From Betaproteobacteria bacterium (lineage in GTDB: Bacteria; Pseudomonadota; Gammaproteobacteria; Burkholderiales; Rhodocyclaceae), in NCBI GenBank assembly GCA_016720065.1, contig JADJXY010000002.1, positions 2,617,001-2,681,000 on the forward strand: a stretch of DNA of 64,000 nucleotides. Direction: 5' to 3'. Shown here in pieces: positions 33,631-42,232 of this stretch. A program made the position numbers and the translations under genes. Every line of letters begins with the position of its first letter. Position 1 is the first letter of the stretch. A model generated the notes under the pieces. That model made no database searches, was not told the origin of the DNA, and saw only the letters and a list, made by a program, of their open reading frames with translations.

Positions 33631-35693
33631 AGGGGGTTCTGGCCTGGCTGGCCTCGTTCCGGCTGCGCATCCTCTTCCGCACCGCCTTCCTGGCCCTGGC
33701 CCTGGCGGTCCTGGCCATGGCCGTCGCGCTCCTGCAGGGGGAGAAGCAGCGCAGCGTGGATCACTACGCGGCCGGCTTCGCCAAGACCCAGGCCCAGATC
33801 GCCGGCCGCCTGCGCCACCCGGCCGGCCAGCTCGCGCTCCTCAACCCGGGCTGGAACGCCGCCCTGGCTTCGGCGGGCCGCCCGGTGGTGCTGCCCTTTG
33901 CGTCCCTGGATTTCGACGACCAGCACAAGGTGCGCAACGGGGTGGAGATGAGCGGCTGCCTGGTGCGCTACCCGGATCAGGGCAGCCTGTGCGTGGCCAT
34001 CGGCAACAACCCCTGGGCCGGGGGCTTCATCTACGCCGCCGGGAGTTTTCAGAGCGGCGCCCTGGAGGCCCACCGCATCGGCGACGAATTCCTCGACGGC
34101 GCCCACCGCCTGCGGGTGACTGTGGCCCTGCGCGGGCAGACCTGGCGCTGGATCGCCCCTTTCGAACCCCTGCCCCCCGGCGCCGCCGGTGAAGGCGTGC
34201 GCGGCCGCTTCACCGGCTATCTCGCCCTGGAGGGCCGCGACTACACCGGCGCCCGGCCGGTGCGGGAGTTCCGCGGCTGGGTCTGGCAGGCGGCGCGCTG
34301 CCTGGATGGCCGGCCCGAGGCGGCGCCGGACTGTCCGCGTTCGGCCTTCTTCTCCCTGCGCCTGCCGGTGGAGGCACTGCGGGAGGCGCTTTTCGCCCGG
34401 GAGAAGCCGGTCTGGCCGCCCCCCGACCTGGACGACTTCAAGGTGCGGGTGGAAGTGCTGCCCCCGGGGGAGGCGCCGGCCCTGTTCGACAGCGGGCGGC
34501 CTGGCGCGGCACCGGCTTTCGTCCTGGGCGATCTCGCCGAGCTCCTCCAGCCGGGGGAATCCCTCAGCATCGAGAAGGCGGGGCCCGGCCCCGGGCGGGA
34601 GGTCGCCCGCCTGGCCGGCCGCGACGAGTCGCCGCAGCAAACCTCGCCGCTGCTCACCCGCCTGATCCGCGTGCTGCCGGTGGAAAGCCTGGACGCGCCA
34701 CAGATCGAGCGCAGCGATGAAATCACCACGCCCCTGGGCACCTACCATCTGCATCTCAAGGGCGACGCCCGCAGCGTGAACCGCAGTCTCGCCGCCGTCG
34801 CCACCCGGTTGTCCTGGTTCGTGGGGGCCATGCTGGGAGCCATCGGCCTGGCCTGGCTGGTGATCGAAGTCGGCCTCATCCGGCGCATCGCCACCCTCAC
34901 CCGCCGCACCCGCGGCCTTGCGCGCAGCGTGCAGGCGGAAAGCGGCCTGGAGCGCTACGATCTGGCCGACCTCAAGGGAGGCGACGAACTGGGACTGCTC
35001 GCCGCCGGCCTGGACGGATTGCTGGGCCGCGTGCGGGAAGACGCCGAGCGGGAGCGCATCCGCGCCGAGCAGGAAAAGGACCAGTGGCACGCCGTGGGCC
35101 ACGAGATCATGTCCCCCCTGCAAAGCCTCCTCGCCCTGCATGGCGACCCCGCCGACCCCAGCCACCGCTACATCAGCCGCATGCAGCAGGCGGTGCGGGT
35201 GCTCTACGGCAGCGCCAGCCCCAGCGAAGCCTTCCAGTCGTCCAGCCTGCACCTGGCGGCAGTGGATATGGCCGACTTTCTGCGCCACGTGGCGGCCAAT
35301 GCCGGCATCGCCGACCTGGACTGCCGGGCGCCGGAGACACCGGTGCGGGTAAGGGCCGACGAGTACGCCCTGGAGGATGTCTTCTCCCACCTGCTCAAGA
35401 ACGCCGACCGCCACCGCCGGCCCGGCACCGCCATCACCCTGACCCTCGAAACCGGCGACACGGGCGCCAGCGTGACGGTCCACAACCACGGCCCCGCCAT
35501 CGCGGAAGCGCTGCTGGAGCGCATCTTCGAGTACGGGGTATCCGACCAGCCCGGCGCCGGCGCCAACGGTAGCCGCGGCCAGGGACTGTTCGTCGCCAGG
35601 ACCTACATGGCCAAGATGGGGGGCACCCTCGTCGCCCGCAACGAGGCGGATGGCGTGAGCTTCGTCCTCAGCCTGCCCCGGGCACGGGAATAG
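33627..35693 (+). CDS. Membrane sensor histidine kinase
   Basis: 688 aa. Two transmembrane helices (about 15-35 and 390-415) enclose a large periplasmic sensor region of about 350 residues with no recognised fold. HAMP-like linker, then an H-box HAVGHEIMSPLQSLL, N-box HLLKNADRHRRP and G-boxes SRGQGLFVARTYMAKMGG. The H-box is slightly atypical (HEIMSPL instead of HELRTPL). It is cotranscribed with the response regulator through an ATGA overlap. The big periplasmic domain implies sensing of an envelope or extracellular signal. Confidence 0.9.
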   Translation: MKGVLAWLASFRLRILFRTAFLALALAVLAMAVALLQGEKQRSVDHYAAGFAKTQAQIAGRLRHPAGQLALLNPGWNAALASAGRPVVLPFASLDFDDQHKVRNGVEMSGCLVRYPDQGSLCVAIGNNPWAGGFIYAAGSFQSGALEAHRIGDEFLDGAHRLRVTVALRGQTWRWIAPFEPLPPGAAGEGVRGRFTGYLALEGRDYTGARPVREFRGWVWQAARCLDGRPEAAPDCPRSAFFSLRLPVEALREALFAREKPVWPPPDLDDFKVRVEVLPPGEAPALFDSGRPGAAPAFVLGDLAELLQPGESLSIEKAGPGPGREVARLAGRDESPQQTSPLLTRLIRVLPVESLDAPQIERSDEITTPLGTYHLHLKGDARSVNRSLAAVATRLSWFVGAMLGAIGLAWLVIEVGLIRRIATLTRRTRGLARSVQAESGLERYDLADLKGGDELGLLAAGLDGLLGRVREDAERERIRAEQEKDQWHAVGHEIMSPLQSLLALHGDPADPSHRYISRMQQAVRVLYGSASPSEAFQSSSLHLAAVDMADFLRHVAANAGIADLDCRAPETPVRVRADEYALEDVFSHLLKNADRHRRPGTAITLTLETGDTGASVTVHNHGPAIAEALLERIFEYGVSDQPGAGANGSRGQGLFVARTYMAKMGGTLVARNEADGVSFVLSLPRARE

Positions 35694-35744
35694 TGTGCGG
35701 CAGAGGCAGCGCCCCTCCTGACCAGCCCCCGGGCCGCGCCGCCC

Positions 35745-36239
35745 CTACTTGCGGCCGGACTCCACCTTGTCACGCTGGGCCGAGGCCGTATCGTCCTCCA
35801 GGGCCTGGCGCAGGCTGGGGGTCTGCTCGTCCCCCACGTCCCACACCCGCAGGCCGGCGCCGGTCCTGACCAGGATCAGGCGGATGCGTTCCCGCCGCTC
35901 CGCCCCCAGGGCAAGCCGGGCTTCGCCGCCGACGCGGCCCTCCGGCAGCGCGGCGGCCACCACCTCCTCCAGACGCATGCCGGTGGCGTCCATGCAATTG
36001 CACAGGGGATCGCCACTGAGCAGGGGCACGCCGCCCGCATTCGCTTGCTGGTTCTCCGTCAACAGCCGGGCGAGGGATTCGTCGTACCAGCGGGGATCGC
36101 CGCGGCGGGGACGCTCCCCCGCGCTCTCGTATGCCCGGTAAAGGTCGGTGATGAAGCTGCGGGCATCGGCGACGTCGTCGGCCCGGGACGGGGCGGCAGC
36201 GACAAGGGCAAGGAGAGCAAGGCAGAGCGGGCGACGCAT
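35745..36239 (-). CDS. Exported DUF3828-like protein
   Basis: 164 aa. MRRPLCLALLALVAAAPSRA is a clear signal peptide, followed by DVADARSFITDLYRAYES and WYDESLARLLTENQ, which resemble DUF3828 envelope proteins related to the nuclear transport factor 2 fold. A longer frame upstream of 36239 is not signal-like. It is convergent with the kinase gene (51 bp apart). Function unknown. Confidence 0.65.
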   Translation of the reverse strand: MRRPLCLALLALVAAAPSRADDVADARSFITDLYRAYESAGERPRRGDPRWYDESLARLLTENQQANAGGVPLLSGDPLCNCMDATGMRLEEVVAAALPEGRVGGEARLALGAERRERIRLILVRTGAGLRVWDVGDEQTPSLRQALEDDTASAQRDKVESGRK

Positions 36240-36385
36240 GGGGGCTCCCGGGCGACAAGGACATTTGGGGAAGGCGGGCATTCTACCCCGCGGCCCCTGC
36301 GGTCGTGCGCTGCCCGACGAGCCTCCCGCAGCACTCGATTGCGCGGGGAAACCCTGCGCCAAGGCTCAGAGCGCCGACCAAGGGT

Positions 36386-36799
36386 TCAGCGCGCGGCGTC
36401 GACGATGCGCGCCAGCTTCTCTTCCACTTCTGTCGCCAGGACAAGGGCCTCCGGAGACAGGCCCTCGATCACCGCGCCCGGCCGCAGAAAGCCGATGCGG
36501 GTGGCCCCCGCCTGGGTGAAGACGGCGAGGCGCCACGGCAGAGCGAGGACAAGGCGCATGTCCAGTTCGAGAAGACGGCGCACGTAGCCGGGGTGGTCGA
36601 CGGTGAGCAGGGTGCAATCCTCGTCGCACTCGGCCGCGAAACCGCCACCGGAGGCCCCCAGTTCCCGCGTTCCCACCACGGTGAAGCCTCCCCGCAGAAG
36701 GGCGGCCCGCAGATCGGTGGTCGCTTCGTAGAGGGATTTTTCGCTTTGCGCCAAGCCGCACGGTGCACTGGGTCGCGGGAAACTGGCCTGAAGGTTCAA
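36386..36799 (-). CDS. DUF302-family protein
   Basis: About 137 aa. KSLYEATTDLRAALLRGGFT, ECDEDCTLLTVDHPGYVRRL and LPWRLAVFTQAG ... IGFLRPGAVIE match the DUF302 pattern. The start is uncertain: no ATG is available in the conserved part. A TTG at 36799 is the nearest candidate, and the frame is open further upstream into the glycine-rich gene. A MITE-like remnant (36806-36860) lies exactly at this boundary and may have displaced the original start and promoter. DUF302 proteins are small, often periplasmic or electron-transfer-linked; here no signal peptide remains. Confidence 0.6.
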   Translation of the reverse strand: MNLQASFPRPSAPCGLAQSEKSLYEATTDLRAALLRGGFTVVGTRELGASGGGFAAECDEDCTLLTVDHPGYVRRLLELDMRLVLALPWRLAVFTQAGATRIGFLRPGAVIEGLSPEALVLATEVEEKLARIVDAAR

Positions 36800-36805
36800 T
36801 GCGGA

Positions 36806-36860
36806 GACCTCGGCCGACCGTTTGTCGATGCCCGAAATGCCTTGTGCCCAGGGCCTGCGG
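36806..36860. repeat. Degenerate end of a MITE related to the 50- and 52-kb elements
   Basis: About 55 bp align without gaps to the left end of the element at 52497, including ACCGTTTGTCGATGCCCGAA and the following ATGCCTTGTGCC, but the terminal CCTAGAAACCTCAGTTG is decayed (GGAGACCTCGGCCG). No second end and no target duplication were found nearby. Confidence 0.5.
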
Positions 36861-36872
36861 AGCGCTCCAGGG

Positions 36873-37613
36873 TCAATCGCCACCCCCTCCGCCGCCACAT
36901 CCTCCCCCGCCGCAACTGCTTCCGCCCCCACTATCGCCCCCGCCACTCTCCCCACTGCTGACCGAACCTCCGCTCGCGCCGGAATCGCTTGAATCCCCAA
37001 ACCCTTCGGTCCCCCCATCGAAATACGTGCTGGAAAAATCGCCGCCACAGTAAGGCGTTCCGGATCCTGCATCGCGACGGTTGCGCACCGAGCCGCAGTC
37101 GGGAACGTAGTGGAAGCCGTCGGCGATGCCGAGTTTGGCGTCGAGGGCGAAGAGGAGAGGGAGGCGGGTGGGTTGGCGGGGGTTGATGTTCTCTTCCCGG
37201 CAGGTATGCCACCAGCAGCGCCGCAGGCCGGCATTGGCGTCCCCTGCCGAACTGAGGACCACCGCCGGTGTGTGATGCAGGAAGTGCCCAAATGCCTTGC
37301 GGCAGAAGGTCTCGTATTCCCGGGTGTAGAGAATGAACTCGTGCCAGAGGTCGTCGACCGCCTGGGAGGGCATGGCGACGAACTTGCGCCCGCCCTTCAG
37401 GTAGGCGAGAAAAAACTGCCGCAGCCCCTGGGCGACGAGTTGACATTCCTTGGGGCCAAAATCCGGCCGCCGGCTGCGCAGGCGCTCGTACAGCCCCTTG
37501 GGCAGCGCAAAGTGCCGAATGTACTCGGCGCGCTGGGCCGCTGCCGCCCGGCGCCAGACGAAGAGCAGCAGGGCCGCCAGGACGAGGCAGAAAAGGACGA
37601 ATGCGATGCTCAT
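36873..37613 (-). CDS. Membrane-anchored protein with a Gly/Ser/Cys-rich tail
   Basis: 246 aa. One N-terminal transmembrane helix (MSIAFVLFCLVLAALLLFVW), then a soluble part (about 30-150) with VDDLWHEFILYTREYETFC, the motif of glycine-rich-domain-containing (GRDP-like) proteins. A low-complexity tail follows from about 190, ending GGGSSCGGGGCGGGGGGD. The start overlaps the stop of the BrkB/YihY gene (ATGA), so they are coupled. Function unknown; the Cys-Gly tail could bind metal. Confidence 0.65.
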   Translation of the reverse strand: MSIAFVLFCLVLAALLLFVWRRAAAAQRAEYIRHFALPKGLYERLRSRRPDFGPKECQLVAQGLRQFFLAYLKGGRKFVAMPSQAVDDLWHEFILYTREYETFCRKAFGHFLHHTPAVVLSSAGDANAGLRRCWWHTCREENINPRQPTRLPLLFALDAKLGIADGFHYVPDCGSVRNRRDAGSGTPYCGGDFSSTYFDGGTEGFGDSSDSGASGGSVSSGESGGGDSGGGSSCGGGGCGGGGGGD

Positions 37614-38497
37614 GCTGCTTCTCCGGAGAGCGGACCTTCAGGGGGTGGCGCCAGCTTTTCGTATTCGGCAATCACCTGGGCGCCCAGGAGCAGGACGGTC
37701 GCAGCGATTTCCAGGCTGAGCAGGACGACCACCGCAGTGGTGAGGGAGCCGTACACCACACCCACCTTGGATACGTGGGAAAAATACCATGCCAGACCGC
37801 GGCGCAGGAATTCCCACAGCAGCGCGGCGGCCACGCCCCCCACCAGGGCATGGGACGGCTTGACCCCACCCGCCGGCAGCACGCGGTAGAGCCCGGCGAA
37901 CAGGGCCGCCTCGAAAACGAAGCCGAGCAGGTAAAGGAGCGCTGCGGAGACTCCGGCCAGGGACCACTGTCCCCCCGGAACCCACAGCCAACCCTCGGCC
38001 AGCGCCTCGAAGGCTGCGGCCGCAGCGCTCAGCGCCAGGAGGGCGAGCCCGAGAACGAGTACCAGGCAGTAGGGAAGAAGAAAGGACACCAGGGCATGAC
38101 GGGCCTGGGCCGCCCCCCGATGGGAAAAAATGACCCCCATGGCTTTTTCCAGGACAGAAAAGGCCAGGGAGCTGAAGAACAGCATGGTGGCGACGAGGAG
38201 GGCACCGAGGGCTGCGCGCTCATGCAGCACGCCCTCCACATCGGCCAGAACGGCGCGGGACTGGCTGGGCACGAGCCATTCCAGATAGCGGGCCAGGAGG
38301 GCCAGCAGTTCCTGGGGCTCGACCACGCGGGAAAAGGCGATGACCACCAGAATCAGCAGGGGTACGGCGGAAAGCAGCGCGTAGTAGGCGATGGCGCCGG
38401 CCAGCAGCAGGCCCTGGTTACGGAAGAATCCCGCCAGGACGCGCTGCACGAATTCCAGGGGGTGCCGCAGCACCCGCTGCGCGGCCGGGGTCAGCAT
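37610..38497 (-). CDS. YihY/BrkB-family inner-membrane protein
   Basis: 295 aa with six predicted transmembrane helices. LLLAGAIAYYALLSAVPLLI at the N-terminus, YRVLPAGGVKPSHALVGGV and VYGSLTTAVVVLLSLEIAAT are characteristic of the YihY/BrkB family (once called RNase BN in error). A longer frame reaching 38644 adds a Ser/Arg-rich non-hydrophobic stretch and was rejected. It is the first gene of a coupled pair. Role in the cell is not established for the family. Confidence 0.85.
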   Translation of the reverse strand: MLTPAAQRVLRHPLEFVQRVLAGFFRNQGLLLAGAIAYYALLSAVPLLILVVIAFSRVVEPQELLALLARYLEWLVPSQSRAVLADVEGVLHERAALGALLVATMLFFSSLAFSVLEKAMGVIFSHRGAAQARHALVSFLLPYCLVLVLGLALLALSAAAAAFEALAEGWLWVPGGQWSLAGVSAALLYLLGFVFEAALFAGLYRVLPAGGVKPSHALVGGVAAALLWEFLRRGLAWYFSHVSKVGVVYGSLTTAVVVLLSLEIAATVLLLGAQVIAEYEKLAPPPEGPLSGEAA

Positions 38498-38765
38498 GCG
38501 CCTTGGGCGGAAACGGGAATATGCAGGACTGTCACGGGCTGACCTCGAGGCAAGAAACGGTGCGGCCACCACGCCGGGCAATCGCCCGCCGCCCCACGAG
38601 CCGCAGTCACGCGGAATCCTGCCCCATGACGAATAACAATTCAACCCGGAAAAAGTCAGACACCCTCAGGAGCCAAGCCCAAGATTCAACGAACCCCACG
38701 GCCCCGAGGGAACATCTCGCAACGTGATCCTCACCCGAACTCGAACGCGAATCCGCGTTCCAGGC

Positions 38766-40091
38766 TCAGAGCGGACCGGGTTGATCGGCGCGGTGATCTG
38801 ACAGGAAGCGGGTTACGAAGGCCCCCACCCTGTTTTCCGGCATGTCGATCCAGACGCGATGGCCGTCTCCGGGGGCGACCTTCGTGAGCCTCCCCTCTGC
38901 GGTTTCCATGCGTTCCGGAATCCACCGCAGGTTTCCATCGGGGTGGACACATTCCAGGCGGTCCCCCAGGGAGAAGCGATTCTTGACCGCGATTTCCATC
39001 AATCCGCGGCCGGCATCCCAGGCCAGAGCGTCGCCGACGTACAGGCTGCGCGCCGATTCGGAGTGGCCGCGCAGGTAGCCCTGATAATCCGCCTCATGGT
39101 GACGCTGGTAAAAGCCATCGGTATAGCCGCGATTGGCAAGACTTTCCAGATCGGCGAGGAGGCGCGGATCCAGCGGTCGGCCGGCGATGGCATCGTCGAT
39201 GGCCTGGCGGTAGCTCTGGCAGGTGCGGGCGGCGTAGTAGGGGCTCTTGGTGCGGCCCTCGATCTTGAGGGAATCGATGCCGAGTTGCGTCAGGCGTTGC
39301 ACATGCTCGATGGCGCGCAGATCCTTGGAGTTCAGGATGTAGGTGCCGTGCTCGTCCTCCTCGATGGGCATCAGTTCGCCCGGGCGCTGGCGTTCTTCCA
39401 GCAGGTGCACGTCCCCCGCCGCATTCTCGCCCGCCGGGTGCACCTTGTAATCCCAGCGGCAGGAATTGGTGCAGGTGCCCTGGTTGGGGTCGCGGTGGTT
39501 GAAGTAGCCGGAAAGCAGGCAGCGGCCGGAGTAGGCGATGCACAGGGCGCCGTGCACGAAGACTTCCAGTTCCATGTCCGGGCAGCGCTGGCGGATTTCG
39601 GCGATTTCCTCCAGGGACAGTTCGCGGGAGAGGATGACCCGGCGGATACCCAGGGACTGCCAGAACTTCACCGCCGCCCAATTGACCGTATTGGCCTGCA
39701 CCGAGAGGTGGATGGTCAGTTCCGGCCAGGCTTCCCGCGCCAGGGCGATGAGGCCGGGGTCGGACATGATGAAGGCGTCGGGAGCCAGCGCCACCACCGG
39801 CGCCATGTCGGCCCGGTAGGTGGCGAGTTTGGCGTTGCGCGGAAAAATGTTGCTCACCACGTAGAAGGCCTTGCCTTGGGCGTGGGCTTCCCGGATGCCG
39901 GTGGCCAGGACCTCCCGGCTGCCGAATTCGTTGTTGCGCACGCGCAGGGAGTAGCGGGGCTGGCCGGCATAGACCGCGTCGGCCCCGAAGGCGAAGGCGG
40001 TGCGCAGCATGGCCAGGGAACCGGCAGGGGCAAGAAGTTCGGGGGCGGCGCGGGGCGCGGAGCCAGAAGGGAAGCGGGATGCGGCGGCCAT
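38766..40091 (-). CDS. trhP: U32-family tRNA hydroxylation protein TrhP (YegQ)
   Basis: 441 aa, the family length. ELLAPAGSLAMLRTAFAFGA, the VFVHGALCIAYSGRCLLSGY core motif, the Cys cluster NQGTCTNSCRWDY and KIEGRTKSPYYAA identify the U32 'peptidase' YegQ group. This group hydroxylates U34 of certain tRNAs, giving ho5U, from prephenate-dependent chemistry. The start at 40091 lies 37 bp from the divergent rng start, so the two genes share a very short promoter region. Confidence 0.85.
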   Translation of the reverse strand: MAAASRFPSGSAPRAAPELLAPAGSLAMLRTAFAFGADAVYAGQPRYSLRVRNNEFGSREVLATGIREAHAQGKAFYVVSNIFPRNAKLATYRADMAPVVALAPDAFIMSDPGLIALAREAWPELTIHLSVQANTVNWAAVKFWQSLGIRRVILSRELSLEEIAEIRQRCPDMELEVFVHGALCIAYSGRCLLSGYFNHRDPNQGTCTNSCRWDYKVHPAGENAAGDVHLLEERQRPGELMPIEEDEHGTYILNSKDLRAIEHVQRLTQLGIDSLKIEGRTKSPYYAARTCQSYRQAIDDAIAGRPLDPRLLADLESLANRGYTDGFYQRHHEADYQGYLRGHSESARSLYVGDALAWDAGRGLMEIAVKNRFSLGDRLECVHPDGNLRWIPERMETAEGRLTKVAPGDGHRVWIDMPENRVGAFVTRFLSDHRADQPGPL

Positions 40092-40128
40092 AGTAGAATC
40101 CGGGGAGACCGCCAATTTTACCTGCCCC

Positions 40129-41580
40129 ATGTCCGAAGAAATCCTCATCAATTTCACCCCCCAGGAAACCCGGGTCGCCGTCATGCAGCAAGGCGTGGTC
40201 CAGGAACTCCATATCGAGCGCAACGCCAGTCGCGGACTGGTGGGCAATGTCTACCTGGGGCGGATATGCCGCATCCTGCCCGGCATGCAGTCCGCCTTCG
40301 TGGACGTGGGCCTGGAGCGCACTGCCTTCCTCCACGTGGCCGACATCTGGCAGCCCCGCGACGAGGCCAGCGACCGGCCCATCGAGCGCCTCCTGTCCGA
40401 GGGGCAGAGCCTGGTGGTGCAGGTGGTGAAGGACCCCATCGGCACCAAGGGCGCCCGACTCTCCACCCAGATTTCCATCGCCGGCCGCATGCTGGTCTAT
40501 CTGCCCCAGGAAAAACACATCGGGGTCTCCCAGCGCATCGAGCCCGAATCGGAGCGCGAGGCCCTGCGGGAACGGCTGGTGCGCCTGGTGCCCGAGGCGG
40601 AAACCGGCGGCTTCATTGTCCGCACCATGGCCGAAGGCGCCACCGACGCCGAATTCGCCACCGATATCGCCTACCTCAAGAAGGCCTGGGGAGAAATCCG
40701 CGAGAAAGTGAAGGTTTCCGGCCCCCCCGCCCTCCTCTACCAGGAGCTTTCCCTGGGCCAGCGGGTACTGCGGGATTTCGTCGATCCCGAGGTGAGCCGC
40801 ATCGTCATCGACTCCCGGGAGAATTTCCAGCGCCTGCACGCCTTCGCCGAAATCTACACCCCGGCCGTGCGGCCCCTCCTGGAGCACTACACCGGCGAGC
40901 GCCCCCTCTTCGACCTGCACGGCGTCGAGGAGGAAATCGAAAAGGCCCTCGCCCGGCGGGTCGACCTCAAATCCGGCGGCTACCTCATCATGGACCAGAC
41001 CGAGGCCATGACCACCATCGACGTCAATACCGGCGGCTTCGTGGGGGTGCGCAATTTCGACGACACCATTTTCAAGACCAACCTGGAAGCCGCCCAGACC
41101 ATCGCCCGCCAACTGCGCCTGAGAAACCTCGGTGGCATCATCATCGTCGATTTCATCGACATGGAAAGCGAAGAGCACCGGGGAGCCGTGCTGGCGGAAT
41201 TCCAGAAAGCCCTCTCCCGCGACCATACCCGCCTGACCCTCAACGGTTTCACCAACCTGGGCCTGGTGGAAATGACGCGCAAGCGCACGCGGGAATCCCT
41301 GGCCCACGTGCTCTGCCAGACCTGCCCCACCTGCGACGGCCGCGGCGAGGTCAAGACGGCCCGCACCATGGCCTACGAAATCCTGCGGGAACTGCTGCGC
41401 GAAGCCCGCCAGTTCAACGCCCGGGAGTACCGCGTCATCGCCGGCCCCCCGGTCATCGACCTCTTCCACGACGAAGAATCCCAGTCCCTCGCCCTGCTGT
41501 CCGATTTCATCGGCAAGCCCATCTCGCTCCAGGCAGAAAGCAGCTACTCGCCGGAACAGTTCGACATTGTTCTGATGTAG
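40129..41580 (+). CDS. rng: Ribonuclease G
   Basis: 483 aa, the RNase G length. MSEEILINFTPQETRVAVMQ, the S1-type domain start GNVYLGRICRILPGMQSAFV, the catalytic DLHGVEEEIEKAL and DVNTGGFVG with two Asp, and the Zn-link CxxC in CQTCPTCDGRGEV are all present. It matures 16S rRNA at the 5' end and degrades some mRNAs. It lacks the long RNase E C-terminus. It is divergent from trhP. Confidence 0.93.
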   Translation: MSEEILINFTPQETRVAVMQQGVVQELHIERNASRGLVGNVYLGRICRILPGMQSAFVDVGLERTAFLHVADIWQPRDEASDRPIERLLSEGQSLVVQVVKDPIGTKGARLSTQISIAGRMLVYLPQEKHIGVSQRIEPESEREALRERLVRLVPEAETGGFIVRTMAEGATDAEFATDIAYLKKAWGEIREKVKVSGPPALLYQELSLGQRVLRDFVDPEVSRIVIDSRENFQRLHAFAEIYTPAVRPLLEHYTGERPLFDLHGVEEEIEKALARRVDLKSGGYLIMDQTEAMTTIDVNTGGFVGVRNFDDTIFKTNLEAAQTIARQLRLRNLGGIIIVDFIDMESEEHRGAVLAEFQKALSRDHTRLTLNGFTNLGLVEMTRKRTRESLAHVLCQTCPTCDGRGEVKTARTMAYEILRELLREARQFNAREYRVIAGPPVIDLFHDEESQSLALLSDFIGKPISLQAESSYSPEQFDIVLM

Positions 41581-41581
41581 C

Positions 41582-41622
41582 ATAATTTTCGCTGATCCGC
41601 GATCATGCTGTGTGAAAATTAT
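41582..41622. repeat. AT-rich inverted repeat after rng
   Basis: ATAATTTTC (41582-41590) and GAAAATTAT (41614-41622) start 2 bases after the rng stop. The loop is 23 nt. It may act as a weak terminator or be the edge of the decayed mobile DNA that fills the next 600 bp. Confidence 0.3.
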
Positions 41623-41754
41623 CGTTATTAATCAGTATGTTGTTGTTTCTCCTGTTGATCCAAGGTGATCCTCGTATAACTGAAGCCATCAACTTTTGGG
41701 TAGCTGGATGGTTAGCTAGAGCGGTAGCTACCCATGAATTTCGAGGAGCCTGTC

Positions 41755-41802
41755 CGTACCGTCTGAATTTTGACCAGGTGTACCGGTTGAATTTTGACCA
41801 GG
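41755..41802. repeat. Two tandem 24-bp repeats, insertion-sequence end-like
   Basis: Two adjacent 24-bp units (41755-41778 and 41779-41802) differ at three positions; both end in TGAATTTTGACCAGG. Such tandem subterminal repeats are typical of transposase-binding ends of some insertion sequences. No matching second end was found. The rest of 41623-41988 is AT-richer and non-coding, with no other recognisable feature. Confidence 0.45.
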
Positions 41803-41988
41803 CCTGATAGCCGCTTGTCATTGACGCGGCTGTGGATAAGTCTATCCCGGATTTCCTCCTTTCCTGAAGTGTGATGGTGGCCCGGCGTTCATCGGCGAGG
41901 CAGGGTTGTGCCGGGAAAGCCGTGGAGGGCGTAGCCCGGAACGGAATTCCCGGCGCGGCGGCGCTCAGAAGGGTTCCGTCTCCTCGGC

Positions 41989-42150
41989 CGGCACCAGAAC
42001 GATCCCTGCGATTATCTGGTCGACGTCCTGCAGCGTGTCGCTGAGCACCCCGCCAACCGCGTCCACGAACTCACCCCCCGGCTCTGGAAAACGCTCTTCG
42101 CAAGCAATCCCATCCGCTCCGCTTTGCTCACGCGACAAGCGCAGTCAAGG
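41989..42150 (+). pseudogene. IS66-family transposase C-terminal fragment
   Basis: Frame reading QNDPCDYLVDVLQRVAEHPA, then NRVHELTPRLWKTLFASNPI and RSAL, which matches the last residues of IS66 TnpC transposases (the LTPRLWK...PLRSDL ending). No catalytic DDE core or start is present and the frame has no normal stop at the end of the match. It marks an old IS66 insertion between rng and the cyclase gene. Confidence 0.65.
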
Positions 42151-42180
42151 ACGCCCGGCACTTGCCGGTTACCCAGAAAG

Positions 42181-42204
42181 AAGGCCATCCCGCGGGATGG
42201 CCTT
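42181..42204 (-). terminator. Rho-independent terminator of the FHA-cyclase gene
   Basis: A 24-base perfect palindrome (AAGGCCATCCCG and its complement) extended by a further G-C pair. On the leftward strand it is followed by the T-rich TTCT stretch. It lies 28 bases past the cyclase stop. Confidence 0.75.
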
Positions 42205-42232
42205 CTGCTTCTCGGGGGCCCGGGTGCCGGGC

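Noticed and set aside
38503..38727. A 74-codon + strand frame in the gap between BrkB/YihY and trhP
   Set aside because: Weak start context, overlaps the 5' region of the opposing gene, no recognisable motif; treated as non-coding.
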